A DNA stretch of 64,000 bases from an uncultured Reyranella sp. GTDB taxonomy: Bacteria > Pseudomonadota > Alphaproteobacteria > Reyranellales > Reyranellaceae. A program made the position numbers and the translations under genes. Where the stretch lies: the NCBI RefSeq assembly GCF_945957355.1, contig NZ_CAMFKM010000010.1, positions 1-64,000 on the forward strand. Reading direction: 5' to 3'. Positions within the stretch are counted from its first letter, which is position 1, and each line of letters begins with the position of its first letter. Positions 29,744 to 37,601 of this stretch are shown in pieces. The notes under the pieces are model-generated. The model ran no database searches. It was given only the letters and a program-made list of their open reading frames with translations, and was not told the origin of the DNA.

Positions 29744-31033
29744 TCAACGCTTCTTGTCCCTGAGCTTCTTCCAGTAGTCGAGGCGCTTCAGGATCTCGCG
29801 CTCGAAGCCGCGCTCGACCGGCCGGTAGAACTCCTCGCGCGCCATGCCGTCGGGGAAGTAGTTCTGGCCCGAGAAGCCGTCGGCGGCATTGTGGTCGTAC
29901 TCGTAGCCCTGGCCGTAACCGATCTCCTTCATGAGCTTGGTCGGCGCATTCAGGATATGCATCGGCGGCGTCAGCGAGCCGTGCGTCTTGGCGGCGCGCT
30001 TGGCGGCACCGAATGCGACGTAGCCGGCGTTCGATTTCGGCGCGGTACCGAGATAGATCACCGCCTGGGCGATCGCCAGTTCGCCTTCGGGTGATCCCAA
30101 CCGATCGTAGGTCTCCCAGGCCGCCAGGGTTTGGGTCAGCGCCTGCGGATCGGCCATGCCGATATCCTCGACCGCGAAGCGCACCAGCCGGCGGGCGATG
30201 TATTTCGGGTCCTCGCCACCGTCGAGCATGCGCGCGAACCAGTAGAGCGCTGCATCGACGTCCGACCCGCGCAGCGACTTGTGCAGCGCGCTGATCAGGT
30301 TGTAGTGCGCTTCCTGCCCCTTGTCGTAGAGCGGCGCGCGCTTCTGCAGCAGCGTCGCCAGCCGCGCCGGCGGCACCGGCCCCTTGTCCTTCAGTTGTGC
30401 GAGCTGCTCGGCGAGTCCGATCATGTACCGGCCGTCGCCGTCGGCCATGGCGAACAGGGCCTGACGGCCCTCCTCGTCGACCGGCAGTTTCCGCCCGAGC
30501 GCTTCCTCGGCCCGCGCGAGCAGCGCCGACAGGGCATTGTCGTCGAGGCGGCGCAGGACGAGCACCTGGCAGCGCGACAGGAGCGCGGCGTTCAACTCGA
30601 AGGACGGGTTCTCGGTGGTGGCGCCGATCAGGGTTACCGTCCCATCCTCGACATAGGGCAGGAAGCCGTCCTGCTGGGCGCGGTTGAAGCGATGGATCTC
30701 GTCGACGAACAGGAGCGTGCCCTTGCCGTCCTTGCGGCGCTGGCGGGCCCCCTCGAACACGCGGCGCAGGTCGGCCACCCCGGAGAAGACGGCCGACAGC
30801 GGCTCGAAATGCAGGTCCACGGCTTCCGCGAGCAGGCGGGCGATGGTGGTCTTGCCGCACCCCGGTGGCCCCCACAGGACCAGCGAGCCGAGTTTGCGCG
30901 CCTCCAGCATACGCCCGAGAGGCCCCTCGGACCCGAGCAGGTGATCCTGGCCGAGGATCTCGTCCAGCGACTTGGGACGCAGGCGTTCGGCCAGCGGCGT
31001 CGGGGCGAGCGAGGCGAAGAGTTCAGCCGGCAC
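29744..31033 (-). CDS. rarA: Replication-associated recombination protein A
   Basis: RarA (MgsA) is an AAA+ ATPase at stalled replication forks that interacts with SSB. The 429-aa protein starts at GTG. It has Walker A GPPGCGKTT (near residue 56), Walker B LLFVDEIHR and the sensor 1 motif IGATTENPSFELN. The C-terminal tetramerisation region contains GSDVDAALYWFARML and AKRAAKTHGS. Sequence ends in basic residues (KKLRDKKR). It is 23 bp downstream of the protease gene and may share its transcript. Confidence 0.95.
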   Translation of the reverse strand: MPAELFASLAPTPLAERLRPKSLDEILGQDHLLGSEGPLGRMLEARKLGSLVLWGPPGCGKTTIARLLAEAVDLHFEPLSAVFSGVADLRRVFEGARQRRKDGKGTLLFVDEIHRFNRAQQDGFLPYVEDGTVTLIGATTENPSFELNAALLSRCQVLVLRRLDDNALSALLARAEEALGRKLPVDEEGRQALFAMADGDGRYMIGLAEQLAQLKDKGPVPPARLATLLQKRAPLYDKGQEAHYNLISALHKSLRGSDVDAALYWFARMLDGGEDPKYIARRLVRFAVEDIGMADPQALTQTLAAWETYDRLGSPEGELAIAQAVIYLGTAPKSNAGYVAFGAAKRAAKTHGSLTPPMHILNAPTKLMKEIGYGQGYEYDHNAADGFSGQNYFPDGMAREEFYRPVERGFEREILKRLDYWKKLRDKKR

Positions 31034-31056
31034 GACGACCCGACGCTACCACCGGC

Positions 31057-32430
31057 TCAGCGGAACTGGACCGGGAACACCACGCCGTCGCGACCGACGC
31101 TGATGCTGTTGATGCCGCTGGCAACACGCTTCTTGAGCTCGGCGACGTTCTTCACGTCCTGGCCGTTGACCGCCAGGATCATGTCTCCAGGGCGCACGAA
31201 GCGGCTGGCATAGGCGCCGTTCTTCACATCGACGATGACGATGCCGGGGCGCCACTCGGCCAACCCCATCTCCTCGGCGACGGCCGGCGACATGTTGACG
31301 ACCGAGGCGCCGGAAAGCGGCTGCCGTCCCTCGAGCAGGGACAGGTCGCGCGGCGGATCCTCGGGCGGCGCCGCGAGCTTGAGCTGCACCACCACTTCCT
31401 TGCCGCCCCGCATGACCTTCACCGGAACGACGGTGTCGACGTTGAGCGTCGAGAGCCGGAACCGCAGTGCCGCCTCGTCGTCGATCGCCTGCTCGCGAAT
31501 GCCGATGATCACGTCGTTGCGCTTCAGGCCGGCGTGCGCGCCCGGCCCGCCGGCATAGACGTCCTTGACCACGAGCCCCGCCGGCCGCGACAGGCCGAAA
31601 CCCGATGCGAGGTCGGGCGTCACCCTCTGCATGCTGACCCCCAGCCACGGGCGCACGATGCGGCCGCCCTTCGTGCCGGTCGAGATCATGCGTTCGACGA
31701 TGTTGGAGGGCGTGGCGAAGCCGATGCCGACCGAACCGCCGCTCTGCGAGTAGATCGCCGTGTTGATGCCGATCAGCCTGCCGTCGAGCGAGACCAGCGC
31801 GCCGCCCGAGTTGCCGGGATTGATCGCCGCGTCGGTCTGCAGGAAGAAGTTCGAATCGTTGATCCCGCCGGCGCTGCGCGCCACGGCCGAGACGATGCCG
31901 CTGGTGACGGTCTGGTTCAGGCCGAACGGATTGCCGATCGCCAGCACGACGTCGCCGACCTCGATCGAATCGGAATCGCGCAGTTCGAGGAACGGGAACT
32001 TCTCGTCGGAGCCCTCGATGCGCAGCAGCGCCAGGTCGTAGCGTTCGTCCTGGGTGACGAGCTTCGCTTCGAACTCCCGGCGGTCCGCCAGCACGACGCG
32101 GATCTCGTCGGCGCCCTTCACGACGTGGGCGTTTGTCACGATCAGCCCGTCCGCGCCCACCAGCACGCCGGAGCCCAGCGAGTTCTGCACCCGCTCGCCG
32201 CCCTGCTGCGGCAGGCCGGGGAATGGGAACGGCAGGCGGCGCTGCACGCGGGCGGTTGTGGTGGTGTAGATATTGACCACGGCCGGAGAGACGCGCTTGA
32301 CCAGCGGGGCGTAGGAATAGGCAAGCTCGCTGCGCGAGTTGGGCAGCCCCTGCGCCAGGGCGGCCGGGGCCACGGAAGTCGCCGCGCCGCATCCCATGAT
32401 GGCCGCTGCCAGAATCACCCGCCGAATCAT
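31057..32430 (-). CDS. degQ: DegP/DegQ-type serine protease
   Basis: The 457-aa HtrA-family protease handles misfolded periplasmic proteins. A Sec signal peptide occupies about residues 1-26. The catalytic triad is in VTNAHVV (His), YDLALLRI (Asp) and NPGNSGGAL (Ser). Two PDZ domains follow, the first at about residues 270-350 (GLVVKDVYAGGPGAHAGLK) and a weaker second with NGAYASRFVRPGDMILAVNG. The LSSA-loop region is short. rarA follows in the same direction. Confidence 0.94.
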   Translation of the reverse strand: MIRRVILAAAIMGCGAATSVAPAALAQGLPNSRSELAYSYAPLVKRVSPAVVNIYTTTTARVQRRLPFPFPGLPQQGGERVQNSLGSGVLVGADGLIVTNAHVVKGADEIRVVLADRREFEAKLVTQDERYDLALLRIEGSDEKFPFLELRDSDSIEVGDVVLAIGNPFGLNQTVTSGIVSAVARSAGGINDSNFFLQTDAAINPGNSGGALVSLDGRLIGINTAIYSQSGGSVGIGFATPSNIVERMISTGTKGGRIVRPWLGVSMQRVTPDLASGFGLSRPAGLVVKDVYAGGPGAHAGLKRNDVIIGIREQAIDDEAALRFRLSTLNVDTVVPVKVMRGGKEVVVQLKLAAPPEDPPRDLSLLEGRQPLSGASVVNMSPAVAEEMGLAEWRPGIVIVDVKNGAYASRFVRPGDMILAVNGQDVKNVAELKKRVASGINSISVGRDGVVFPVQFR

Positions 32431-32490
32431 ACGAACATCTCCTTGGTCGGCCCGGATTTGCGGACTCCCTTATGGCAAATCAAGGGCTGA

Positions 32491-32910
32491 TTGGCGCGGG
32501 CATATCGATTGCAGGATTTCGGGGGGAACGCGCCAGCCATTGGCGGGAGGGAACCCCGGGAGCGCTTCGTGAAACTGGCCCGCAGTACCGCCCTGGCCGC
32601 ATCGGCCGCCACCCTTGGCTCTTCGCTGGCCGTGCCCGCCGTCAAGGCGAGCCCCTGCTGGCCGGCCGGGCCGACCAAGTTGATCGCCGCCTTCCCTCCG
32701 GGCGGCACCGCCGACACGATTTCCCGCATTCCGGCGTCCAAGCTTTCGGCGGAGCTCGGCACCCAGGTGGTCGAGCGCGTCAAGGAGGTGCTGCTGCTGC
32801 CGGGCAACAAGCCGATGGCGCCGGCCGAATACACCGCCTTCGTCAGCGAATTCGCCACCCTGGGGGCCGGCGTCAGCAAATCGGCCGGGATCGAGCTCGA
32901 GCTGGGTTGA
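32491..32910 (+). pseudogene. Truncated Bug/TctC-type substrate-binding protein
   Basis: The reading gives 139 aa with both ends of a Bug-type solute-binding protein (usually about 320 aa) and none of the middle. A signal peptide (KLARSTALAASAATLG) is followed by the N-terminal strand PTKLIAAFPPGGTADTISR and ASKLSAELGTQVVER. It then jumps to the C-terminal helix PAEYTAFVSEFATLGAGV and KSAGIELE. About 190 residues are missing at about codon 85, in frame. A GTG at 32569 with GGGAG upstream is the likely old start. No membrane partners (tctA/tctB) are adjacent, so this is probably a dead fragment. Confidence 0.7.
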
Positions 32911-32930
32911 GCCAGCGCGGACAATCCCGG

Positions 32931-35243
32931 TCACCCGCAGCGGGAGTAGCCGCAGTTCAGGCAGACGTCGCAGCCTTCCTGATGCGTGAGCGCCGCCGCA
33001 CCGCAATTGGGGCACTGTCCCATCGAACTGGTTGAACCACCGCCGGCCGGTGGCTTGGAGCCGGCGGCGAAGCGCATGCGCTCCTCGATCGCGTCGATCA
33101 AACGGGGTGATTCCGTCGGCGCCAGGAAGCCGATCTCGACAAGGTGGCGCTCGATCACGCTGCCGATCGCGGCCAGCAGCGAAGGCACGTAGCGGCCTTC
33201 CATCCATTGCCCGCCGCGCGGATCGAACACCGCCTTCAGCTCCTCCACGACGAACGAGACGTCGCCGCCACGCCGGAACACCGCCGAGATCATGCGCGTC
33301 AGCGCCACGGTCCAGGCGTAATGCTCCATGTTCTTGGAGTTGATGAAGATCTCGAAGGGGCGGCGGCGGCCCTCCTGCACCACGTCGTTGACGGTGATGT
33401 AGATGGCGTGGTCGCTGCCCGGCCATTTGATCTTGTACGTGCGCCCCGGAAGCTCCTCCGGCCGGTCGAGCGGCGGAGCAAGGTAGACGACATCGCTGTC
33501 GCGCGGCGCCACCGCCGTCACCGGCTTCTCGGCTTCCGCCGGCTTTACCTCCAGCACAGCACCGGTCACGTCGTTGGGACGGTAGGTCGTGCAGCCCTTG
33601 CAGTTCTGTGCATAGGCCTCCTCGTAGACGCCCTTGAAAGCCTCGAAGGAAATGTCGCGCGGCAGGTTGATGGTCTTGGAGATCGAGCTGTCGACATGGT
33701 CCTGCGCCGCCGCCTGCATCGCGAGGTGATCGGCGGGCGTCAGCGTCTGGGCATCGACGAAGACGTCGGGCGGTGGCGCCTCGTTGCCCTTCATCTCGCG
33801 CCAGACACGGAACGCGTAGTCGTCGACGCTCTCCTCGCGCTTGGAGCCGTCGGGTTGCAGCACGTGGCGCACGTGGCTGAAGGCGAAGACCGGCTCGATG
33901 CCGGAGGACACGTTGTCGGCCAGCAGGGAGATCGTACCGGTGGGCGCGATCGAGTTGAGCAGCGCATTGCGGATGCCGTAGCGACCGATCGCGGTCCGCG
34001 CCTCTTCGGGCAACGCCCTGATCGTCTCGCCCGCCAGATACTTGGCCCGTTCGTAGAGGGGGAAACTACCCTTCTCTGCCGCGATGTCGGCCGAGGCAAC
34101 GTAGGACAGCCTCTGCACCGCGCCCAGCCATTCGCGCGTCAGCCGCACCGCCTCGGGTGAGCCGTAGCGCACGCCGCAGAAGATCAGCGCATCGGCGAGA
34201 CCGGTCACGCCGAGCCCGATGCGCCGCTTGGCCTTCGCCTCCTTCTCCTGCTGCGGCAGCGGAAAGCGCGAGACGTCGATCACATTGTCGAGCATGCGCA
34301 CGGCCAGCGGCACCAGCCGCTCCAGCGCGTCGGCATCGAGCGCCGCCTCCGGCGTGAAAGGGGCCTTTACCATTGCGGCGAGATTGATCGATCCCAGGAG
34401 GCAGGCGCCATAGGGCGGCAGGGGTTGCTCGCCACAGGGGTTCGTAGCCTGGATCGTCTCGCAATAACGCAGGTTGTTCCGACGATTCACGCGGTCGATG
34501 AAGATCACGCCCGGCTCGGCCACCTCGTAGGTCGCGCGCATGATGCGCTCCCACAGCGCCTTGGCCTTCACCGTCCTGAAGGTCCTGCCGCCGAACACCA
34601 GCGGCCAGTCGGCATCGTCCCCGACCGCCTTCATGAAGGCGTCGGTGACCAGCACCGAGACGTTGAACATGCGCAGCCGCTTGGGGTCGCGCTTGGCGTC
34701 GACGAAGGCTTCGATGTCGGGATGGTCGCAGCGCAGCGTCGCCATCATGGCGCCGCGCCGCGAGCCTGCGCTCATGATGGTGCGGCACATCGAGTCCCAC
34801 ACATCCATGAACGACAGCGGCCCCGACGCGTCGGCGCCGACGCCGACCACCGGCGCGCCCTGCGGGCGGAGACTCGAGAAATCGTGGCCGATGCCGCCGC
34901 CCTGCTGCATGGTGAGGGCTGCCTCGCGCAGGTTCTCGAAGATGCCCGACATGTCATCGGGGATCGTGCCCATGACGAAGCAGTTGAAGAGCGTGACCGT
35001 GCGGCCCGTGCCGGCGCCCGCGATCACACGTCCGGCCGGCAGGAACTTGAAGCCCGACAGCGCCTCGTGGAAACGGCCGGCCCAGACTTCGGGATCGCGC
35101 TCCGGCGCCGCCAGGGCGCGGGCGACACGCCACCAGGTCGCATCGAGGTCGGCATCCGGAGTCGCCGTGGGATTGCCACCCGGTGTGCTCTTGAAGCGGT
35201 ATTTCATGTCCCAGATCCGCTGGGAGACGGGCGCCCATTCCAT
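32931..35243 (-). CDS. nrdJ: Adenosylcobalamin-dependent ribonucleotide reductase (class II)
   Basis: NrdJ reduces ribonucleotides to deoxyribonucleotides using adenosylcobalamin to start the radical, so it needs no oxygen and no separate R2 subunit. The 770-aa protein has the active-site cysteines in TLFNCFVMGT and NPCGEQPLPPYGACLLGSINL. It has the MQQGGGIGHDFSSLRP loop and APTGTISLLADNVSSGIEP. The C-terminus is a cysteine-rich zinc-like tail, CPNCG and CDVCLNCGYSRCG. It is the long alphaproteobacterial form. An adenosyltransferase gene lies at 52.4 kb. Confidence 0.95.
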   Translation of the reverse strand: MEWAPVSQRIWDMKYRFKSTPGGNPTATPDADLDATWWRVARALAAPERDPEVWAGRFHEALSGFKFLPAGRVIAGAGTGRTVTLFNCFVMGTIPDDMSGIFENLREAALTMQQGGGIGHDFSSLRPQGAPVVGVGADASGPLSFMDVWDSMCRTIMSAGSRRGAMMATLRCDHPDIEAFVDAKRDPKRLRMFNVSVLVTDAFMKAVGDDADWPLVFGGRTFRTVKAKALWERIMRATYEVAEPGVIFIDRVNRRNNLRYCETIQATNPCGEQPLPPYGACLLGSINLAAMVKAPFTPEAALDADALERLVPLAVRMLDNVIDVSRFPLPQQEKEAKAKRRIGLGVTGLADALIFCGVRYGSPEAVRLTREWLGAVQRLSYVASADIAAEKGSFPLYERAKYLAGETIRALPEEARTAIGRYGIRNALLNSIAPTGTISLLADNVSSGIEPVFAFSHVRHVLQPDGSKREESVDDYAFRVWREMKGNEAPPPDVFVDAQTLTPADHLAMQAAAQDHVDSSISKTINLPRDISFEAFKGVYEEAYAQNCKGCTTYRPNDVTGAVLEVKPAEAEKPVTAVAPRDSDVVYLAPPLDRPEELPGRTYKIKWPGSDHAIYITVNDVVQEGRRRPFEIFINSKNMEHYAWTVALTRMISAVFRRGGDVSFVVEELKAVFDPRGGQWMEGRYVPSLLAAIGSVIERHLVEIGFLAPTESPRLIDAIEERMRFAAGSKPPAGGGSTSSMGQCPNCGAAALTHQEGCDVCLNCGYSRCG

Positions 35244-35287
35244 CCTGAAAACCTAGGCCCAAGGCCCGTCGATATCAACAGATCGTT

Positions 35288-36022
35288 CTATTTTTGTTCG
35301 CGCCTGCGGGCTGCAGCAACGAGCCGATCCGTGGCGCCCTCGATTCGCTCGCGCAGGGTGGCCATGAACACGTCGCGGCCGAGGCCCGGGGGAATTGCCG
35401 GCAGGATTTCGACGTCGATCACGCCCGGCCACTTGATGAACTTGCGCCGCCCCCAGAAGACGCCGGAGTTCAGCGCGACGGGGACCACGGGCACACCGAG
35501 CTGCCGGTAGAGCGCCGCCGTGCCGACCTGGTAGGGCTTCTCGTCGCCGACGGCGACGCGCGTGCCCTCGGGGAAGATCAGGATCGACCGCCCCTCTTCC
35601 AGGGTCGCCTTGGCCTGCTTCACCAGCCCGCGCAGCGCCTTGGCGCCGTCGCCGCGCTCGACCGCGATGTTGCCGGCCCGCGCCATCGCCCAGCCGACGA
35701 TCGGGATCAGGACCAGCTCGCGCTTCATGACGGTGGCGGCGCCGGGGAACAGACGCGAGAAGGCCAGCGTCTCCCACGAGGACTGGTGCTTGCAGGCGAA
35801 GATGACCGGTCCCGTCGGCATGTTCTCCAGCCCGCCGACGCGATGCGTCAGCCGGCAGGTGACCCGCAGCCACCACAGGCAGAAGTCGATCCAGACGAGC
35901 GACCAGGCGACCACGAAGCGCCGCGGCATCAGCAGGATCGGCGAACCGGCGATGGCGAGGATCGTGGTGCCGACGTACCAGCCGACATTGAAGAAGAACG
36001 AGCGCAGCCGGAGGCCAATCAT
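35288..36022 (-). CDS. plsC: 1-acyl-sn-glycerol-3-phosphate acyltransferase
   Basis: PlsC adds the second acyl chain to lysophosphatidate at the inner membrane. The 244-aa protein has an N-terminal membrane segment (about residues 10-30). Motif I reads KHQSSWETL, i.e. HX4E instead of HX4D. Motif III is ILIFPEGTR, and VPVVPVALNSG is the fourth block. The Glu for Asp is seen in many alphaproteobacterial members, as I recall, so activity is still expected. No obvious partner gene is adjacent. Confidence 0.92.
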   Translation of the reverse strand: MIGLRLRSFFFNVGWYVGTTILAIAGSPILLMPRRFVVAWSLVWIDFCLWWLRVTCRLTHRVGGLENMPTGPVIFACKHQSSWETLAFSRLFPGAATVMKRELVLIPIVGWAMARAGNIAVERGDGAKALRGLVKQAKATLEEGRSILIFPEGTRVAVGDEKPYQVGTAALYRQLGVPVVPVALNSGVFWGRRKFIKWPGVIDVEILPAIPPGLGRDVFMATLRERIEGATDRLVAAARRREQK

Positions 36023-36121
36023 CTCAAAAGTATTCGCGAGCGACGTGTTGCTTGTATGCCAACTTGTAGTGGCCTAGTGTCGCCGCGCAAAGGACATCTG
36101 GTGGGGCATCCCCCGCTCATC

Positions 36122-36808
36122 ATGCAGCTTACCTGTTCCAACTGCGGCGCGCGATATGCCGTCGACCCCTTGGCGATCGGCCCGACCGGCCGCACTGTCC
36201 AGTGTGTCCGCTGCAGTCATCGCTGGTTCCAGAAGCCCGATGCGCCGCCGGCCGCCGCTACCGCGTCGGATTCGACGCCCGCGCCGGCCACCGCCGTACC
36301 CGACATCGTCATCCGGCCATCGCCTCCTGGCGCCGGCCTGCCTGCCCTGACCACGCCTCCTGCGCCCAAGAAGAGAAACTGGGGCGCCTGGATCGCCTAT
36401 GCGATCGTCCTGGTCGTGCTGCTGGGTGGCGCGGGCTACGCGTATCGCGACCAGATCAAGGCCCGCCTGCCCGCCTCCTGGCGGACGATGCTGCATCTCG
36501 ATGCGGCGAACGCGACGCAGAATGCGACCCAGATCGCGCGTGCCCGTGTCGGGATCGACATGGCGACGACCAAGATCGATCTCATCGACGGGCGTTACGT
36601 GGTGGCGGGCGAACTGATCAATACCGGCACCGCACCCGGTTCGACCCGGCGCCTGAAGCTGGTCTTCCGGGCCGGCGAGCAGGTTCTGGCCGAGCGCGCG
36701 ATGCCGCTGGTCGAGGGGCCGATCGCCCCCGGTGCGCGCAGGAGCTTCACGCTGCCGCTTGAAGAACCTCCTTCGGGTGCGACCAACATCGTGCCGACCG
36801 TCGACTAA
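36122..36808 (+). CDS. MJ0042-type zinc-ribbon membrane protein
   Basis: The 228-aa protein begins MQLTCSNCGARYAVDP with a CxxC...CxxC zinc ribbon (VQCVRCSHRWFQ, about residues 5-30). A Pro/Ala-rich linker and a single membrane segment (AYAIVLVVLLGGAGYAY, about residues 90-110) follow. A C-terminal domain of about 100 residues resembles the DUF3426 type (YVVAGELINTG). This layout is common upstream of or near ftsE/hpt in alphaproteobacteria. Function is unknown. The ATG at 36122 was chosen because homology starts with it. Confidence 0.85.
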   Translation: MQLTCSNCGARYAVDPLAIGPTGRTVQCVRCSHRWFQKPDAPPAAATASDSTPAPATAVPDIVIRPSPPGAGLPALTTPPAPKKRNWGAWIAYAIVLVVLLGGAGYAYRDQIKARLPASWRTMLHLDAANATQNATQIARARVGIDMATTKIDLIDGRYVVAGELINTGTAPGSTRRLKLVFRAGEQVLAERAMPLVEGPIAPGARRSFTLPLEEPPSGATNIVPTVD

Positions 36809-36830
36809 CCAGCCGCTGACGGAGTTCACG

Positions 36831-37388
36831 TTGCCCGACCGCACAACCTCCGACCGTCCGGTCGTTTCGATCCGCTTCTCAGCCGCCGAGATCGCCTCGC
36901 GCGTCGAGGAAATGGCGATCGACCTTGCCGGCAAGCTCGAGTCCGACACGCTGGTCGTCTCGGTCCTGAAGGGCAGCTTCGTCTTCGCGGCCGACCTGAT
37001 CCGGGCGCTGAGCCGCGCCGGCGCCGACTGGTCGATGGATTTCGTCACCCTGTCGAGCTACGGCAGCGGCACCGAGACGAGCGGCACCGTCCGCATCGTG
37101 CGCGACATCGTCGACGACGTGCGCGACCGTGACGTCCTGCTGGTCGACGACATCCTCGAATCCGGCCTGACGCTCAGCTTCGCCAAGAAGCTCCTGGAAG
37201 AGCGTGGCGCGCGGCGGGTCTCGATCTGCACGCTGATCGACAAACCCGCCAAGCGGCGTACCGACCTCAAGGCCGACTTTGTCGGCTTCGAGACAGGCGA
37301 CGAGTTCCTGGTCGGCTACGGCCTCGACTGGGCCCACCGCTTCCGCGGCCTGCCCTTCATCGGCGTGGTCGAGAAGACGGCCGGCTAA
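36831..37388 (+). CDS. hpt: Hypoxanthine phosphoribosyltransferase
   Basis: Hpt salvages hypoxanthine and guanine with PRPP. The 185-aa protein has the PRPP-binding loop VLLVDDILESGLTL (about residues 100-113), LKGSFVFAADLIRAL and FVTLSSYGSGT. FVGYGLDW-type LVGYGLDWAHRFRGLPFIGV lies at the C-terminus. The start is TTG (36831), preceded by GGAG six bases upstream; a longer in-frame reading overlaps the zinc-ribbon gene and is not family-like. It begins 22 bp after that gene's stop. Confidence 0.94.
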   Translation: MPDRTTSDRPVVSIRFSAAEIASRVEEMAIDLAGKLESDTLVVSVLKGSFVFAADLIRALSRAGADWSMDFVTLSSYGSGTETSGTVRIVRDIVDDVRDRDVLLVDDILESGLTLSFAKKLLEERGARRVSICTLIDKPAKRRTDLKADFVGFETGDEFLVGYGLDWAHRFRGLPFIGVVEKTAG

Positions 37389-37410
37389 AGGGCGCCCTCT
37401 TGTCTCGGCC

Positions 37411-37501
37411 GGGGAGTGCTCAGGCCGCCCCGTCAGGTTCAGGTTGTTGAAATAGACCTTTCAGAAGGGCCTACGCGCAACAATGTTGCGCCACACTCCC
37501 C
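37411..37501. ncRNA. Candidate structured RNA between hpt and TIGR02302 gene
   Basis: GGGGAGTG (37411-37418) pairs perfectly with CACTCCCC (37494-37501). The enclosed 75 nt folds into two arms: AGGCC (37422-37426) with GGCCT (37468-37472), the first of which holds TGAAA/TTTCA (37448-37463), and GCGCAAC/GTTGCGC (37475-37491). This makes a three-way junction of 91 nt. Alternative pairing of CCTACG (37470-37475) with CGTAGG (37506-37511) competes with it. The strand is not clear. I recognise no family; 6S and SRP RNA were considered and rejected. Confidence 0.4.
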
Positions 37502-37514
37502 GTGACGTAGGTCT

Positions 37515-37573
37515 GGGGGGGGGGCGACATTCATTTCATTTGTTTCGTTTATTTCGTTTGTTTCGTTTATTCG
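37515..37573. repeat. G10 run followed by T-rich simple repeat
   Basis: Ten consecutive G residues (37515-37524) are followed from about 37530 by degenerate repeats of TTTCG, TTTAT and TTTG units. This is an unusual low-GC island in a GC-rich genome, between convergent genes. Length of the G-run is prone to sequencing or replication slippage. Confidence 0.85.
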
Positions 37574-37579
37574 TCTCGA

Positions 37580-37596
37580 CTTCGACCTTTTCGAAG
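37580..37596 (-). terminator. Candidate hairpin after the TIGR02302 gene
   Basis: CTTCGA (37580-37585) and TCGAAG (37591-37596) form a 6-bp stem with a 5-nt loop, just past the stop of the leftward gene. It is followed on the minus strand by A-rich rather than U-rich sequence. It may only be a weak terminator. Confidence 0.3.
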
Positions 37597-37601
37597 GCCT
37601 G

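Noticed and set aside
32427..32924. A leftward open frame over the Bug fragment
   Set aside because: The rightward strand carries clear Bug protein sequence and a signal peptide, and the leftward product resembles nothing.
37411..37501. 6S RNA or SRP RNA
   Set aside because: The fold has a closing stem, but the conserved SRP apical loop is absent and I could not match the 6S central bubble.
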